Below are positions 42,609 through 52,200 of a stretch of 64,000 nucleotides of DNA, piece after piece; position 1 is the stretch's first letter; each line of letters opens with the position of its first letter. The DNA is from G963662905 sp963676415 (lineage in GTDB: Bacteria; Bacteroidota; Bacteroidia; Bacteroidales; WRLA01). Both the position numbers and the translations under genes were made by a program. The notes below the pieces were generated by a model. The model saw only the letters and a program-made list of their open reading frames with translations, made no database searches and was not told the origin of the DNA. The DNA lies in NCBI GenBank assembly GCA_963676415.1, contig OY781097.1, forward strand, positions 4,800,811 through 4,864,810. Direction: 5' to 3'.

Positions 42609-43496
42609 TCAATAAGGGATTGTTCTTTTACCGGTGGTATCAAGGGTCATTCCACTGGAATTAATCCCGTTTACACTATACCAAATAGAGGGGTCACAAT
42701 GGGAAGCAGAGGTATCACCGGACGAGGTATAGCTGTAATTTAAATAAACAGAACTAATGTCCAAATCCGGCATGCTCATAAATACGTGGCCTGATTTGAT
42801 CCATTTACATGCAAATGGCTTTACCAAAGTATCACGAATTGTATTAAAGAAACGATCAAACTGAAAGGAACGCCCATTGGATTTTCCTACAATTAACAAA
42901 CTATCATCGCTTAAATCCTCCGGGCTCTGCCTAAGGTTTTCCCAATAAAAAACATAATCGGTTGCATAAGCAATTTCATATTTACCATCTTTCTGATAAT
43001 CAATAATCCCGTTGCGCAGCTCATACGAATAGACAGGAAAAGCAGAAGCAGCGCTATCAAGACAGGTAAGTGTAATGCGGCCTTTTACTTTTCGATTTTG
43101 GGAGATATAAAAATCTTCAAGATTAATATACGCGCCGGAGCCCGGACTAAAAAAACTCCCCCCAAAAAACTCCAGAGTAAAGTGTCCTTTTTTCAAACGA
43201 CTATCGGAACCATAAATATAGTTATCTCCATAATCGATCATAATTACGCCATTTCCCATTTTGTATGCCCGCGCGGAATCGATCATAGCTTCGCCTTGCT
43301 GGTTTAAAGGCCGGCTCACATAGCACAAAGCCACAACACGGATAAAATCATCATAAACCGCTTGTGCCAAAAGATAGCTATCCACAGCATGCTGATTGAT
43401 ATCAATATCATTTAAACCGGTATCTTCATCAATACAGCTCACGGTTCCTGCTAACAGGAAAAGCACGATTAATATGTAGCTTAATCCCTTTTTCAA
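42609..43496 (-). CDS. Lipoprotein of unknown function
   Basis: A 295-aa lipoprotein with signal LSYILIVLFLLAGTVSC and the acidic sequence IDEDTG after the lipobox. The body has beta-rich segments and no recognised domain. Its TTG start overlaps the folA stop codon (ATTGA), which implies coupled translation with folA, an odd partner for an envelope lipoprotein. Confidence 0.75.
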   Translation of the reverse strand: MKKGLSYILIVLFLLAGTVSCIDEDTGLNDIDINQHAVDSYLLAQAVYDDFIRVVALCYVSRPLNQQGEAMIDSARAYKMGNGVIMIDYGDNYIYGSDSRLKKGHFTLEFFGGSFFSPGSGAYINLEDFYISQNRKVKGRITLTCLDSAASAFPVYSYELRNGIIDYQKDGKYEIAYATDYVFYWENLRQSPEDLSDDSLLIVGKSNGRSFQFDRFFNTIRDTLVKPFACKWIKSGHVFMSMPDLDISSVYLNYSYTSSGDTSASHCDPSIWYSVNGINSSGMTLDTTGKRTIPY

Positions 43497-43987
43497 TTTT
43501 TATTTTTTCGATGATATGATACGAAAGAATAATGAATTTGTTCCTCCTTATCAAAATTTTCTATGCGCTCCTGCTCTGTCCATTCCTCCTGCTTTATTTC
43601 CGGGAAACTTGTATCTCCCTCAAAATCTGCATGGATCTCCGTGATGTACAGTTTATCCGCGAAATTCATGGCCTGATTATAAATTTGCCCGCCTCCAATA
43701 ATGAAAGCTTCTTCATCCGGATTTAAGGTTTGCAGCGCTTCATCAAGCGATCGTACCAGCGTAGCTCCATCTGCCTGATAATTAAGATTTCGGCTGATTA
43801 CAATATTTTCACGTTTCTTTAAAGGGCGAAAGGGAAGCGATTCCCAGGTTTTGCGTCCCATAATGATTTTTGAGCCTAATGTCAGCTTTTTAAAACGCTT
43901 CAGGTCTTCACTGATGTGCCATGGCATATCGCCATTATTGCCGATAATACCATTAGATGAAACTGCTACGATTACGGATAAACTCAT
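43493..43987 (-). CDS. folA: Dihydrofolate reductase
   Basis: A 164-aa enzyme that reduces dihydrofolate with NADPH. Motifs: VSSNGIIGNNGDMPWHISED (substrate and cofactor contacts, catalytic acidic residue), KIIMGRKTWESLPFRPLKKR and AFIIGGGQIYNQAM. Length is normal. It is the partner of thyA, 29 nt upstream in the same operon, because thymidylate synthesis consumes methylene-THF and yields dihydrofolate. Confidence 0.96.
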   Translation of the reverse strand: MSLSVIVAVSSNGIIGNNGDMPWHISEDLKRFKKLTLGSKIIMGRKTWESLPFRPLKKRENIVISRNLNYQADGATLVRSLDEALQTLNPDEEAFIIGGGQIYNQAMNFADKLYITEIHADFEGDTSFPEIKQEEWTEQERIENFDKEEQIHYSFVSYHRKNKN

Positions 43988-44016
43988 TATTGATGAACGA
44001 ACTTAGGGTGAATTAA

Positions 44017-44808
44017 TTATACACTGATCTTCCCTTTGATATGCGGATGCGCTTCATAATTTTCCAAATAAAAATCATCAAAGGTATAATCAAAGATGGA
44101 ATTATGCGGTTGTATTATCATTTCCGGCAGGGCAAAAGGCTTCCGTTTGAGCTGGGTTTTTGCCTGTTCAATATGGTTTAGATAGATATGCGCATCTCCC
44201 AGAGTGTGCACAAATTCGCCTTCCTGCAAGCCCGTAACCTGCGCCATCATTTTTAAAAGTATAGCATAAGAAGCAATATTAAAAGGTATGCCCAGAAAAA
44301 CATCCGCACTGCGCTGATAGAGCTGACAGGACAATTTTCCGCCGGCAACATAAAACTGAAACAATATATGACAGGGCGGCAAGGCCATATTCTCCAATTC
44401 ACCTACATTCCAAGCACTTACAATATGCCTGCGGGAATCCGGATTGTTTTTAATCGATTCAATTACCTGACTGATCTGGTCGATATGTCGGCCATCGGGA
44501 GCCGGCCAGCTACGCCATTGATAGCCGTAAATCGGGCCCAGACCCCCCTTTTCATCGGCCCATTCATTCCATATGCGCACCCCATTTTCCTGAAGATAGC
44601 GCACATTGGTATCACCGCTCAAAAACCATAAAAGTTCATGGATAATTGATTTCAAATGCAGCTTCTTTGTAGTGAGCAAAGGAAAGCCTGCGGACAAATC
44701 AAAACGCATCTGATAACCAAATACACTAATCGTCCCGGTTCCCGTACGGTCTTCTTTTTTCTGTCCTGTACTCAGGATATGATCCAACAGATTTAGATAT
44801 TGCTTCAT
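44017..44808 (-). CDS. thyA: Thymidylate synthase
   Basis: A 263-aa ThyA that converts dUMP to dTMP with methylene-THF. Motifs: DRTGTGTISVFGYQMRFDLS, the catalytic Cys in LPPCHILFQFYVAG, and HTLGDAHIYLNHIEQAKTQL. The start is the ATG at 44808 (MKQYLNLLDHIL); a TTG two codons earlier overlaps the upstream stop but does not fit the family. Operon order is malY-thyA-folA-lipoprotein. Confidence 0.97.
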   Translation of the reverse strand: MKQYLNLLDHILSTGQKKEDRTGTGTISVFGYQMRFDLSAGFPLLTTKKLHLKSIIHELLWFLSGDTNVRYLQENGVRIWNEWADEKGGLGPIYGYQWRSWPAPDGRHIDQISQVIESIKNNPDSRRHIVSAWNVGELENMALPPCHILFQFYVAGGKLSCQLYQRSADVFLGIPFNIASYAILLKMMAQVTGLQEGEFVHTLGDAHIYLNHIEQAKTQLKRKPFALPEMIIQPHNSIFDYTFDDFYLENYEAHPHIKGKISV

Positions 44809-44810
44809 AT

Positions 44811-45989
44811 TCAAAATCTTTTGTCGTAAGCTGTTTTTAATTGTCCCATTGCTTTTTCAATAAGGGATTTTGGTGCCGCAATGTTCAGGCGCATAAATCC
44901 ACTCCCTCCTGTTCCAAAGCTTCTGCCTTCATTCAATCCTAATCCGGCTTCCTGAACAAAAAAGTCGCGCAATTGCTCATCTCCAAGCTCCAGCCCACGG
45001 CAATCGAGCCAAACAAGATAAGTAGCTTCGGGTAATACAACTTTGATACCCGGCAAATGTTCAGCAATGAAATTATAAACGTAGGTGATGTTTCCCTTCA
45101 GATATGCCATCAACTCTTCCAGCCATTCTTCGCCATTATTGTAGGCAGCTTCCAGTGCTACATTCCCAAAAATATTCCCATTTCCCACATGCCAGCGATT
45201 AATGGTTTTCTCAAACTTTTCCCTTAGTTCAGGATTGGAAATAATCATGTAAGATGTTGCCAGGCCGGCAATATTAAATGTTTTTGATGGCGCCATAGCC
45301 GTGATGGTATTGGCTGCAATTTTTTCAGAAACGGAAGCCAATGGCGTATGTTTATGCCCTTCAAAAATCAAATCGGCATGTATTTCGTCCGAAAGCACCA
45401 ACACCCTGTGCTTCAAACATATTTCGCCCATCCTTTGCAGCTCTTCTTCTGTCCATACTGTTCCTCCCGGATTATGCGGATTGGAAAGCAGGAACATTTT
45501 TACATTATTTTCGACAATCTTTTGCTCAAAATCCTCAAAATCAATACTCAAACGACCATTGGACAGCCTTAGTGGATTTTCGATCAATTGACGTTCAAAA
45601 TCTTTCACCGCATTGAAAAACGGAAAATAAACCGGAGGCTGCACCAAAACCGCATCGCCTTTTTCTGTATAAGCCTCAACAGCTATATTCAGGGCCGGAA
45701 CGATACCCGGGCTAAAAAGGATGGTTTCTTTCTCCACTTTCCATTGATGCCGCTTTCTATTCCAATTGATGATTGCATCAAAAAAAGACTGAGGGCGAAT
45801 GGAATAGCCCAGAATTTCATGTTCAGCGCGTTTGCGCACTGCGTCCATGATAAAAGCAGGCGTGCGGAAATCCATATCGGCAACCCAAAGCGGGATCACA
45901 TCATCGGTATTAAAAAACATCTGCCGCAAATCGTATTTCACGGAAGCTGAGCCCTTTCGGGAAGGACAATCATCAAAAGAGTAAGTCAT
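44811..45989 (-). CDS. PatB/MalY-type PLP-dependent C-S lyase or aminotransferase
   Basis: A 392-aa fold-type I PLP enzyme. Markers: the N-terminal SVKYDLRQMFFNTDDVIPLWVADMDF region, VLVQPPVYFPFFNAV, LLSNPHNPGGTVWTEEEL, LSDEIHADLIFEGHKH, and the Schiff-base Lys in APSKTFNIAGL. PatB/MalY members act as cystathionine or cysteine-S-conjugate beta-lyases, so that is the likely role rather than a classic aminotransferase. First gene of the operon with thyA and folA. Confidence 0.9.
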   Translation of the reverse strand: MTYSFDDCPSRKGSASVKYDLRQMFFNTDDVIPLWVADMDFRTPAFIMDAVRKRAEHEILGYSIRPQSFFDAIINWNRKRHQWKVEKETILFSPGIVPALNIAVEAYTEKGDAVLVQPPVYFPFFNAVKDFERQLIENPLRLSNGRLSIDFEDFEQKIVENNVKMFLLSNPHNPGGTVWTEEELQRMGEICLKHRVLVLSDEIHADLIFEGHKHTPLASVSEKIAANTITAMAPSKTFNIAGLATSYMIISNPELREKFEKTINRWHVGNGNIFGNVALEAAYNNGEEWLEELMAYLKGNITYVYNFIAEHLPGIKVVLPEATYLVWLDCRGLELGDEQLRDFFVQEAGLGLNEGRSFGTGGSGFMRLNIAAPKSLIEKAMGQLKTAYDKRF

Positions 45990-46197
45990 AGCTATGTTTT
46001 GTGCTACAAAAATAGCATTTATAAGAGAGCAGTGAACTAATTCTTGAGTTTGGATTTTTCCCGCTTAAATTTCAAAGCCTGGTTTCCGGAAGAACAAATA
46101 ATAATGTTCGGAAAAAAGCTCATCAATACATCACACAATAACCAATATCAAAAATGCCATAAATCTGTTATCAATTCATTTTTTCAGTTTAATTGAC

Positions 46198-46224
46198 TAT
46201 TGGCAAACTATCAAACTGCCAATA
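46198..46224. repeat. Short hairpin in the 46-kb spacer
   Basis: TATTGGCA and TGCCAATA pair perfectly (8 bp) around an 11-nt loop. It lies 13 nt before the long hairpin at 46238-46360. No neighbouring gene ends here, so it is not an obvious terminator. Confidence 0.55.
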
Positions 46225-46237
46225 ACTTACTCTAAGT

Positions 46238-46360
46238 AGAGTTCGTCTATAAAGTCCAACTTCTGCGTTGTTGCTCAAAATCCAAATCCTCAAATACTTG
46301 AGTATTATCCGGTTTGGATTTTTCACACGCCTTGAATTTGAACTTTATAGAGCAAACTCT
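46238..46360. repeat. Long nested hairpin containing the 43-bp repeat
   Basis: The outer arms 46238-46267 and 46328-46360 are imperfect inverted repeats (CTATAAAGT/ACTTTATAG near the middle, AGAGTT/AACTCT at the ends). An inner stem AAATCCAAA/TTTGGATTT encloses the 43-bp repeat, whose own core CTCAA-ATAC-TTGAG forms the tip. It is gene-free and resembles a MITE or a structured-RNA element. Confidence 0.8.
46271..46313. repeat. 43-bp repeat, copy 2
   Basis: Identical to 224-266 over all 43 positions, the only two copies I found in the window. Confidence 0.85.
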
Positions 46361-46431
46361 CGACTCTGTGGACAAGCTCTAAGTACATCAATTTAGCTAC
46401 AATTAGGACAAGACAAAAAAATTTAATACAG

Positions 46432-46443
46432 TGATTTACATCA
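46432..46443. promoter_or_regulatory. Candidate Crp/Fnr-type operator
   Basis: TGAT-TTAC-ATCA is an inverted repeat of the FNR-box type, 128 nt before the cysteine-rich lipoprotein gene. The assignment is by pattern only. Confidence 0.3.
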
Positions 46444-46478
46444 ACATAAACAATACCAAAAAAAATATCAAAATAATC

Positions 46479-46490
46479 AACAATATTGTT
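46479..46490. promoter_or_regulatory. Perfect palindrome, possible operator
   Basis: AACAATATTGTT is a 12-bp perfect palindrome, 81 nt before the cysteine-rich lipoprotein start. Confidence 0.35.
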
Positions 46491-46570
46491 ATATATTTAT
46501 GGTTAATATAGTGTTTGATTCATTTCCGGAAATAAGAACACAAACCAACATAATTAAAACCTTTTCAAAC

Positions 46571-47224
46571 ATGAAGAAAATAAATCTAACAATCAGCAGT
46601 ATCTCCATAATACTGTTATCATCTTTGCTTATTTTAGCCTATAGCTGTTCAAGGGAACAGGAAGGCAATAAATCTCAAAAAGCGAAAACAGAATTAAAGG
46701 AAAGCGCAGCGGAACCTCCCGGAATAATAAGCATTACATGTACAGGAAATTGCGAAGACGGATCACAGTGCTATGCAGTGGTAAATGGCAATACCGGCAA
46801 AATACACTGTGAATGCGAGCCCTGTAAAATGAAGATCGACAAATCAAACACGGACAAAAACACCATTACGAAAGCTGATATGCCCAAAATGATGCAGCAT
46901 TTTCTGGACTATATCAAAAAAACGCATAAAACTGAATCTTACGGAATCACTGAGTTCAGCCACTCTTTTTATGAAGACTCCGAATTAGTCAGGATATTTT
47001 ATATTATCAATGATGATTTTTCGTATGAATACAGCCTTGTTTTCGTAGTTAAATACCAGGATGGGGATTCAAAAGCTCAACAACCTCCATCAACAGTATT
47101 AGTTGACTGCCATGGGAGTTGCGATGATTCAAACAAAGAATGTGCAGAAGTGTATGACCCAATAACCCAAAAAATATCATGTGGTTGTGCGGGAGACAAT
47201 TGCAAAATGGCCATTGAGGATTAA
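46571..47224 (+). CDS. Lipoprotein with a duplicated six-cysteine motif
   Basis: A 217-aa lipoprotein; the signal ISIILLSSLLILAYSC has lipobox Cys26. Two copies of a cysteine motif flank a middle domain: C57, C61, C67, C80, C82, C85 followed by KM, and C180, C184, C191, C204, C206, C211 followed by KM. The spacings are C-x3-C-x5/6-C-x12-C-x-C-x2/4-C-K-M. The motif could hold a metal or cluster, or form disulfides in the periplasm. I do not recognise the family. The ATG at 46571 gives a proper signal peptide; the open frame extends 24 codons upstream but adds a non-signal leader. Confidence 0.82.
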   Translation: MKKINLTISSISIILLSSLLILAYSCSREQEGNKSQKAKTELKESAAEPPGIISITCTGNCEDGSQCYAVVNGNTGKIHCECEPCKMKIDKSNTDKNTITKADMPKMMQHFLDYIKKTHKTESYGITEFSHSFYEDSELVRIFYIINDDFSYEYSLVFVVKYQDGDSKAQQPPSTVLVDCHGSCDDSNKECAEVYDPITQKISCGCAGDNCKMAIED

Positions 47225-47288
47225 AGGCAATAAACATGTCCGGTTATCACATGAAGAATATTCTCATCCTGATAAACCGGACATATTT

Positions 47289-48305
47289 CTATCCCTGCTG
47301 CCGCGAATAAGGTGCAGCATCCTGTGCAGCAAAAAGTCCTTTCCTGTATTTAAAATACCCGCTGATCGCGATCATAGCGGCATTATCGGTACTGAACTGA
47401 AAAGCCGGAAGAAATGTTTTCCATCCCAGTTTTTCGCTCCGTTCTGCCATTGCCCGGCGCAATCCGGAATTTGCAGAAACCCCTCCGGCTATTGCAATTT
47501 GCTTTATCCCTGTATCTTCCGCTGCCTTTTCGAGTTTATCCATCAAAATTTCAATAATCGTCCGCTGCACCGAAGCCGATAAATCATTTTTGTTTTTTTC
47601 AATAAAATCCGGATCATTCCGCAGATTATCACGAAGGAAATACAGTATTGAAGTTTTTAAGCCGCTAAAACTATAATCGTAGTCCGGCATTTTTGGCTTG
47701 GGGAAATTGAAAGCATTAGGATTCCCTTCTTTGGCCAGTTTATCAATTACCGGCCCTCCGGGATAAGGCAAGCCCATGATTTTGGCAGCTTTATCAAATG
47801 TTTCCCCGGCGGCGTCATCAATAGTTTTTCCGAGGATTTCCATATCAAAATAATCGCGGACAAGCACAATTTGCGTATGCCCACCTGAAACGGTAAGGCA
47901 CAAAAAGGGGAATTCGGGTTTCCCATCCGTATTTTTGTTGGCGATAAAATGCGCCAAAATATGCGATTGCAGATGATCGGCCTCTACCAAAGGAATCCCC
48001 AGACCCAGAGCAAAACTTTTTGCAAAGCTCACGCCCACCAGCAAAGACCCAAGCAATCCCGGGCCACGGGTAAAAGCCACAGCATTCAAATCTTCTTTTT
48101 TGATCCCTGCATCCTGTATGGCTTTATGGATTACGGGGATAATATTTTGCTGATGTGCCCTTGAGGCCAGCTCAGGCACGACACCACCAAATTCACGATG
48201 CACATTTTGACTGGCAATTACATTCGACAAAACCACATTATCTTTCAAAACCGCAGCTGAAGTATCATCACAGGATGATTCAATTCCTAAAATATAAACA
48301 GGCAT
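47289..48305 (-). CDS. tsaD: tRNA N6-adenosine threonylcarbamoyltransferase TsaD
   Basis: A 338-aa essential enzyme that transfers threonylcarbamoyl to A37 of ANN-decoding tRNAs, working with TsaB, TsaC and TsaE. It shows the ASKHA ATPase start ILGIESSCDDTSAAVL, the REFGGVVPELASRAH block, the metal-binding HLQSHILAHF (two His) and IAIAGGVSANSGLRRAM. Length is normal. The partners are not in the window. Confidence 0.97.
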   Translation of the reverse strand: MPVYILGIESSCDDTSAAVLKDNVVLSNVIASQNVHREFGGVVPELASRAHQQNIIPVIHKAIQDAGIKKEDLNAVAFTRGPGLLGSLLVGVSFAKSFALGLGIPLVEADHLQSHILAHFIANKNTDGKPEFPFLCLTVSGGHTQIVLVRDYFDMEILGKTIDDAAGETFDKAAKIMGLPYPGGPVIDKLAKEGNPNAFNFPKPKMPDYDYSFSGLKTSILYFLRDNLRNDPDFIEKNKNDLSASVQRTIIEILMDKLEKAAEDTGIKQIAIAGGVSANSGLRRAMAERSEKLGWKTFLPAFQFSTDNAAMIAISGYFKYRKGLFAAQDAAPYSRQQG

Positions 48306-48404
48306 TTATTCTAATTTTGCGCAAAAATACTTCATTCATCCTTTTGCTAAATACTTTTAACAAATCTAATCCATTAGAGATTTCCTTTTTTGGAGAATGA
48401 AAGC

Positions 48405-48412
48405 TATTTTTG
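48405..48412 (+). promoter_or_regulatory. -7 element before the 48.5-kb membrane protein gene
   Basis: TATTTTTG matches the consensus; TTTC stands 20 bp upstream (48381-48384), one base from TTTG. Confidence 0.5.
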
Positions 48413-48459
48413 CAATTTAATGGTGCGAGCAGATTAATCACTTATACAACACAGACAGC

Positions 48460-49104
48460 ATGCGTTTGCTATCCCGCGAAATGGATAAAATCAAAAAATC
48501 CATCAGAAAGGACATTTCTGCCGGGCATGGTGTGAACCAGGTTTTTAACAATATTTTGACCCAATGGGGCATCAACCTTCAAACACACCGGAGAGCCGTA
48601 ATTGAAATTGCCCATTACTTAAAAAAAATCCCGACGCCAGCAACAAAAATACGGTTTAAGAAAAGCTCAATACTGTTGAGAATCCTGCTATTGTTACTTT
48701 TTATCGGTTTATGCCTGATGGATTGGGGATCAATTATACTGCTCTATTCCAGCGGACTTCCTGTTTACAGTTTGATTTCCGGCACCATAATCACTTTCTT
48801 TTTCCCCTTCCTCTATTTGTTTTTTGTTTTTCACCTAAGGCTCAGCAAACCATTGCGGTTTAGCCGTCTTGGATGGATCTGTATTTTTGATGTTTTCCGG
48901 TTTATGCCTGTACTGAGCCTTTTTCTTCAGGAAAACAGCCTCGTATTCCTTATCACTATTATCCTCAAAATCATCATCAGCGTACAAGCCTTCACTATTT
49001 CTGTAAACCTCAGAAACCCGTTTGAATATCACCAAAGTTATTATACAACATCATCGGGCATCCGAAAGAAAAAGCTGATTATCAAGTTTATTGAAGACAA
49101 ATAA
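48460..49104 (+). CDS. Membrane protein of unknown function
   Basis: A 214-aa protein. A charged, helical N-terminus of about 65 residues is followed by four hydrophobic segments (for example ILLRILLLLLFIGLCLMD and LISGTIITFFFPFLYLFFVF) and a short basic tail. No family is recognised. An alternative start at 48481 (MDKIKKSIRK) is plausible because it removes a seven-residue leader. It stands alone between tsaD and tamB. Confidence 0.65.
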   Translation: MRLLSREMDKIKKSIRKDISAGHGVNQVFNNILTQWGINLQTHRRAVIEIAHYLKKIPTPATKIRFKKSSILLRILLLLLFIGLCLMDWGSIILLYSSGLPVYSLISGTIITFFFPFLYLFFVFHLRLSKPLRFSRLGWICIFDVFRFMPVLSLFLQENSLVFLITIILKIIISVQAFTISVNLRNPFEYHQSYYTTSSGIRKKKLIIKFIEDK

Positions 49105-49203
49105 AACATCTGGAACCAATGAAATAAACCATCCAAAAATTAATGCCCGGAGTATTTTTGGAACAGAAGGGCTACAAGCGGCCTGCAGCTTTTGCAATTT
49201 ACC

Positions 49204-49211
49204 TACTTTTG
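49204..49211 (+). promoter_or_regulatory. -7 element of tamB
   Basis: TACTTTTG matches TAnnTTTG. It puts the transcript start near 49218, upstream of any ATG in the tamB frame. No TTTG at the usual distance. Confidence 0.5.
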
Positions 49212-49242
49212 CAACTTGTTTTATAAATCAACGTAGTAAAAC

Positions 49243-52200
49243 ATTATCAGAACAATCAGAAAAATAGCAAGGATAATCCTGCGGCTTGCGCTCATTATCA
49301 CTGCATTAGTGATACTGTTGTTTACCATCATGCGCAGTCCGGCCATACAGAGCTATGTTGCGGGGAAGGCGGCAGGCTGGTTGAGCGACAAGCTGGGCAC
49401 TGAAGTCAGTATTGAAGGCTTTGGCATCCGCTATTTTCTCGATTTGGAATTAAAGAATATCAGTATCAAAGACGCAGAAAACAATGACTTTATCCGCATT
49501 GAAAATTTAACCCTTGACTTTTTGGGATTTCACTACCTCAAAAGGCAGCTTAAATTGGAATCAATCACATTAAGCGGTGCCGAAGTCGGCCTTTATAAAA
49601 AACATTTGGAAGGATTCAACTACAATCATCTGATTTCAGCCTTCAACAGCAAATCCGACAGCCTTGATGATATTGACGAAAATCAGGATATTCACTTACC
49701 GGCTCTTGATCTACACTGCAAAAAATTACGCATAGAGAATACCCGCTTTATTTACGAAAACAACACCCGACGCAGGCGACAGGGATTTGACTGGAATCAT
49801 CTGAACCTCGACATACGTCATCTGGTTTTATCAGAAATCCGCATGAACCACGACACAATATTTGTTATGATTGATTCATTAAAAACTAATGATACAAGCG
49901 GATTTGGCGTAAAAAAACTCAGTGGGAACTTTTTCCTCAGCCCACAGGCTTTCCGCGGCAAAGATGTGGTCATCAATACCAATTATTCGGACTTGCACCT
50001 GGATTACAATTTCGCTTACAGCCACTGGAACGACTGGAATGATTTCGAAAAAAATGTTACAATTGAAACCAATATTACACACTCCAAACTAAACACTTCC
50101 GATATTGGTTATTTTTCGTCTAGTTTACGGAACATGTACAACACGTTGTATTTCAGTGGAAAAGCAAAAGGACGCATTGGACATCTCAACGCTACCGATT
50201 TTATTATCCGTTACGGTAAAGGCACGCACTTTATGGGAAACATCTCCATCAGCGGGCTTCCGGATATTGAAGAAAGCTTTATTCTGGCAGATGTTAAAAG
50301 CCTAGAAACCAACGCCCGGGATCTTAATAATTTAAGCCTGCCGGTATATGACGGACAAAGGCTTCGAATGGAATTACCGAGCCAAATCGAAAACCTGGGC
50401 TTTATCCGGATGAGCGGGGAATTTAGCGGTTTTTATAACGATTTTGTTTCCAAAGGTTTGTTTAACACAGGTTTAGGAGGTTTTAAAACAGATATAAAAT
50501 TAAAATACAATCCGAAGGAGGATATTTTCGAATATACCGGAGACCTAACGGCATCATCTTTCGACCTGGGGACTTTTACCGGCTATGCTCCAAATCTTGG
50601 CGATGTTAGTTTAAAAACCCACATCAAGGGAAAAGGGTTTAGCATTAAAAATGCCCGGATGAAACTTGAAGGAAGTATTGATACGATCCGTTATAATAAT
50701 TACGCCTACCGCAATATCCTGATTGATGCGCATGTCTCGGACAAACAGTTTAACGGAAGCCTCAATGTTCAGGACAAAAACATCGATTTTCATTTCAAAG
50801 GACTGATTGATTATACGGAAGAAATCCCATTGTTTAATTTTGTGAGCACACTCAAAAGTGCCCGTCTTTTCGACTTGAACCTAAGAACCTTTGGCGATCC
50901 CAACGCAGTACTTTCGGGTAAAATTGATGCTAATTTCCGGGGCGACAAACTTGACGACATACTCGGAAAAATAAGAATAGACAGCCTGAACCTGGCCGAA
51001 ACAGAACGCAGTTACCTAATGAAGAAGGCAATTATTGAAGCCAGAAAAACCAATGACAGCAACAAACGAATAGATATCTACAGCGATTTTATCGATGCCC
51101 ATATCAAAGGCATTTTCGATTTCAGCAAAATAGCTTCAAGCAGCCGCCAATTTGTCCATAACTATATTGCCAGTTTTCAGGCAAGTACGGAACATCTTGA
51201 AAAAATCAACGAAAATTACAATCTTAAATTCAGCGTTCTCTTTAAAGACACAGAAACCCTTACAGATTTGTTTTTCCCGAATTTGAAAATAAGCCCCTTG
51301 TCCAGTATCAGTGGAAATTTCAATACGGGCAAAGCACTGCTGCAACTCAAAGGAAATGCGGATGAGATCGACTATAGGGGGGTCAAATTTAAAAAATGGT
51401 TCCTGCACAGTTCCACGCTCAAAAACATCATGACTTTTTCTACGGGCTCCAACCGAATCGTCTTTCGGGAAGAAGGAGAAACTGACAGCCTGAACCTTGG
51501 CATTTCAGATTTCTCCGTTTATTCAAATGTAAGCAATAACCGAATATCTTTCATCTTTAAATGGGATGATCAAAAGAAAAAGAGACATAATGCGGGCAAT
51601 ATCAGGGGCATAGCAAATTTCATCGATTACCCGGAAACCAATTTGAGATTTTCAGGATCTTCCTTCACCATTAATGACACTACCTGGACAATCCCAACCA
51701 CAAATTCCATTGATTTTGATACGCTTGGAATTCATTTTGGTCATTTCATCCTAAAAGCGCCCAGCGAAGAAATCAGCCTCAGCGGTTCCTTAAGCAAGGA
51801 TACGCTAAGCCGCTTTGATATGGGTTTAAAAAACGTGAACCTCAGTAATTTTGACATGATTACGGCTTTGGCGGGAATTGATATCAACGGTCTGGTCGAT
51901 GGCAGCATCAGCCTGAACAACATCTACCAGAAGCCGCTTGTTTTTTCGGATTTGCGTATCCAAAACATGGAATTAAACCACCATAAACTGGGGCAGGCAA
52001 GCCTTCGCTCAAACTGGGACTATAGCAGCGATAAAATTCAGATTGATATCGTTTCTACCATCACAGGCGAAGGTTATCAATATTCGCCTCTGGATATTAA
52101 AGGAAATTATTTCCCTGAAAACGACAGCATCCATTCAAACATCATTTTACAGAACCTCGACGCGGGCATTATTGAACCCTATATGGAAGGCATAATCAGT

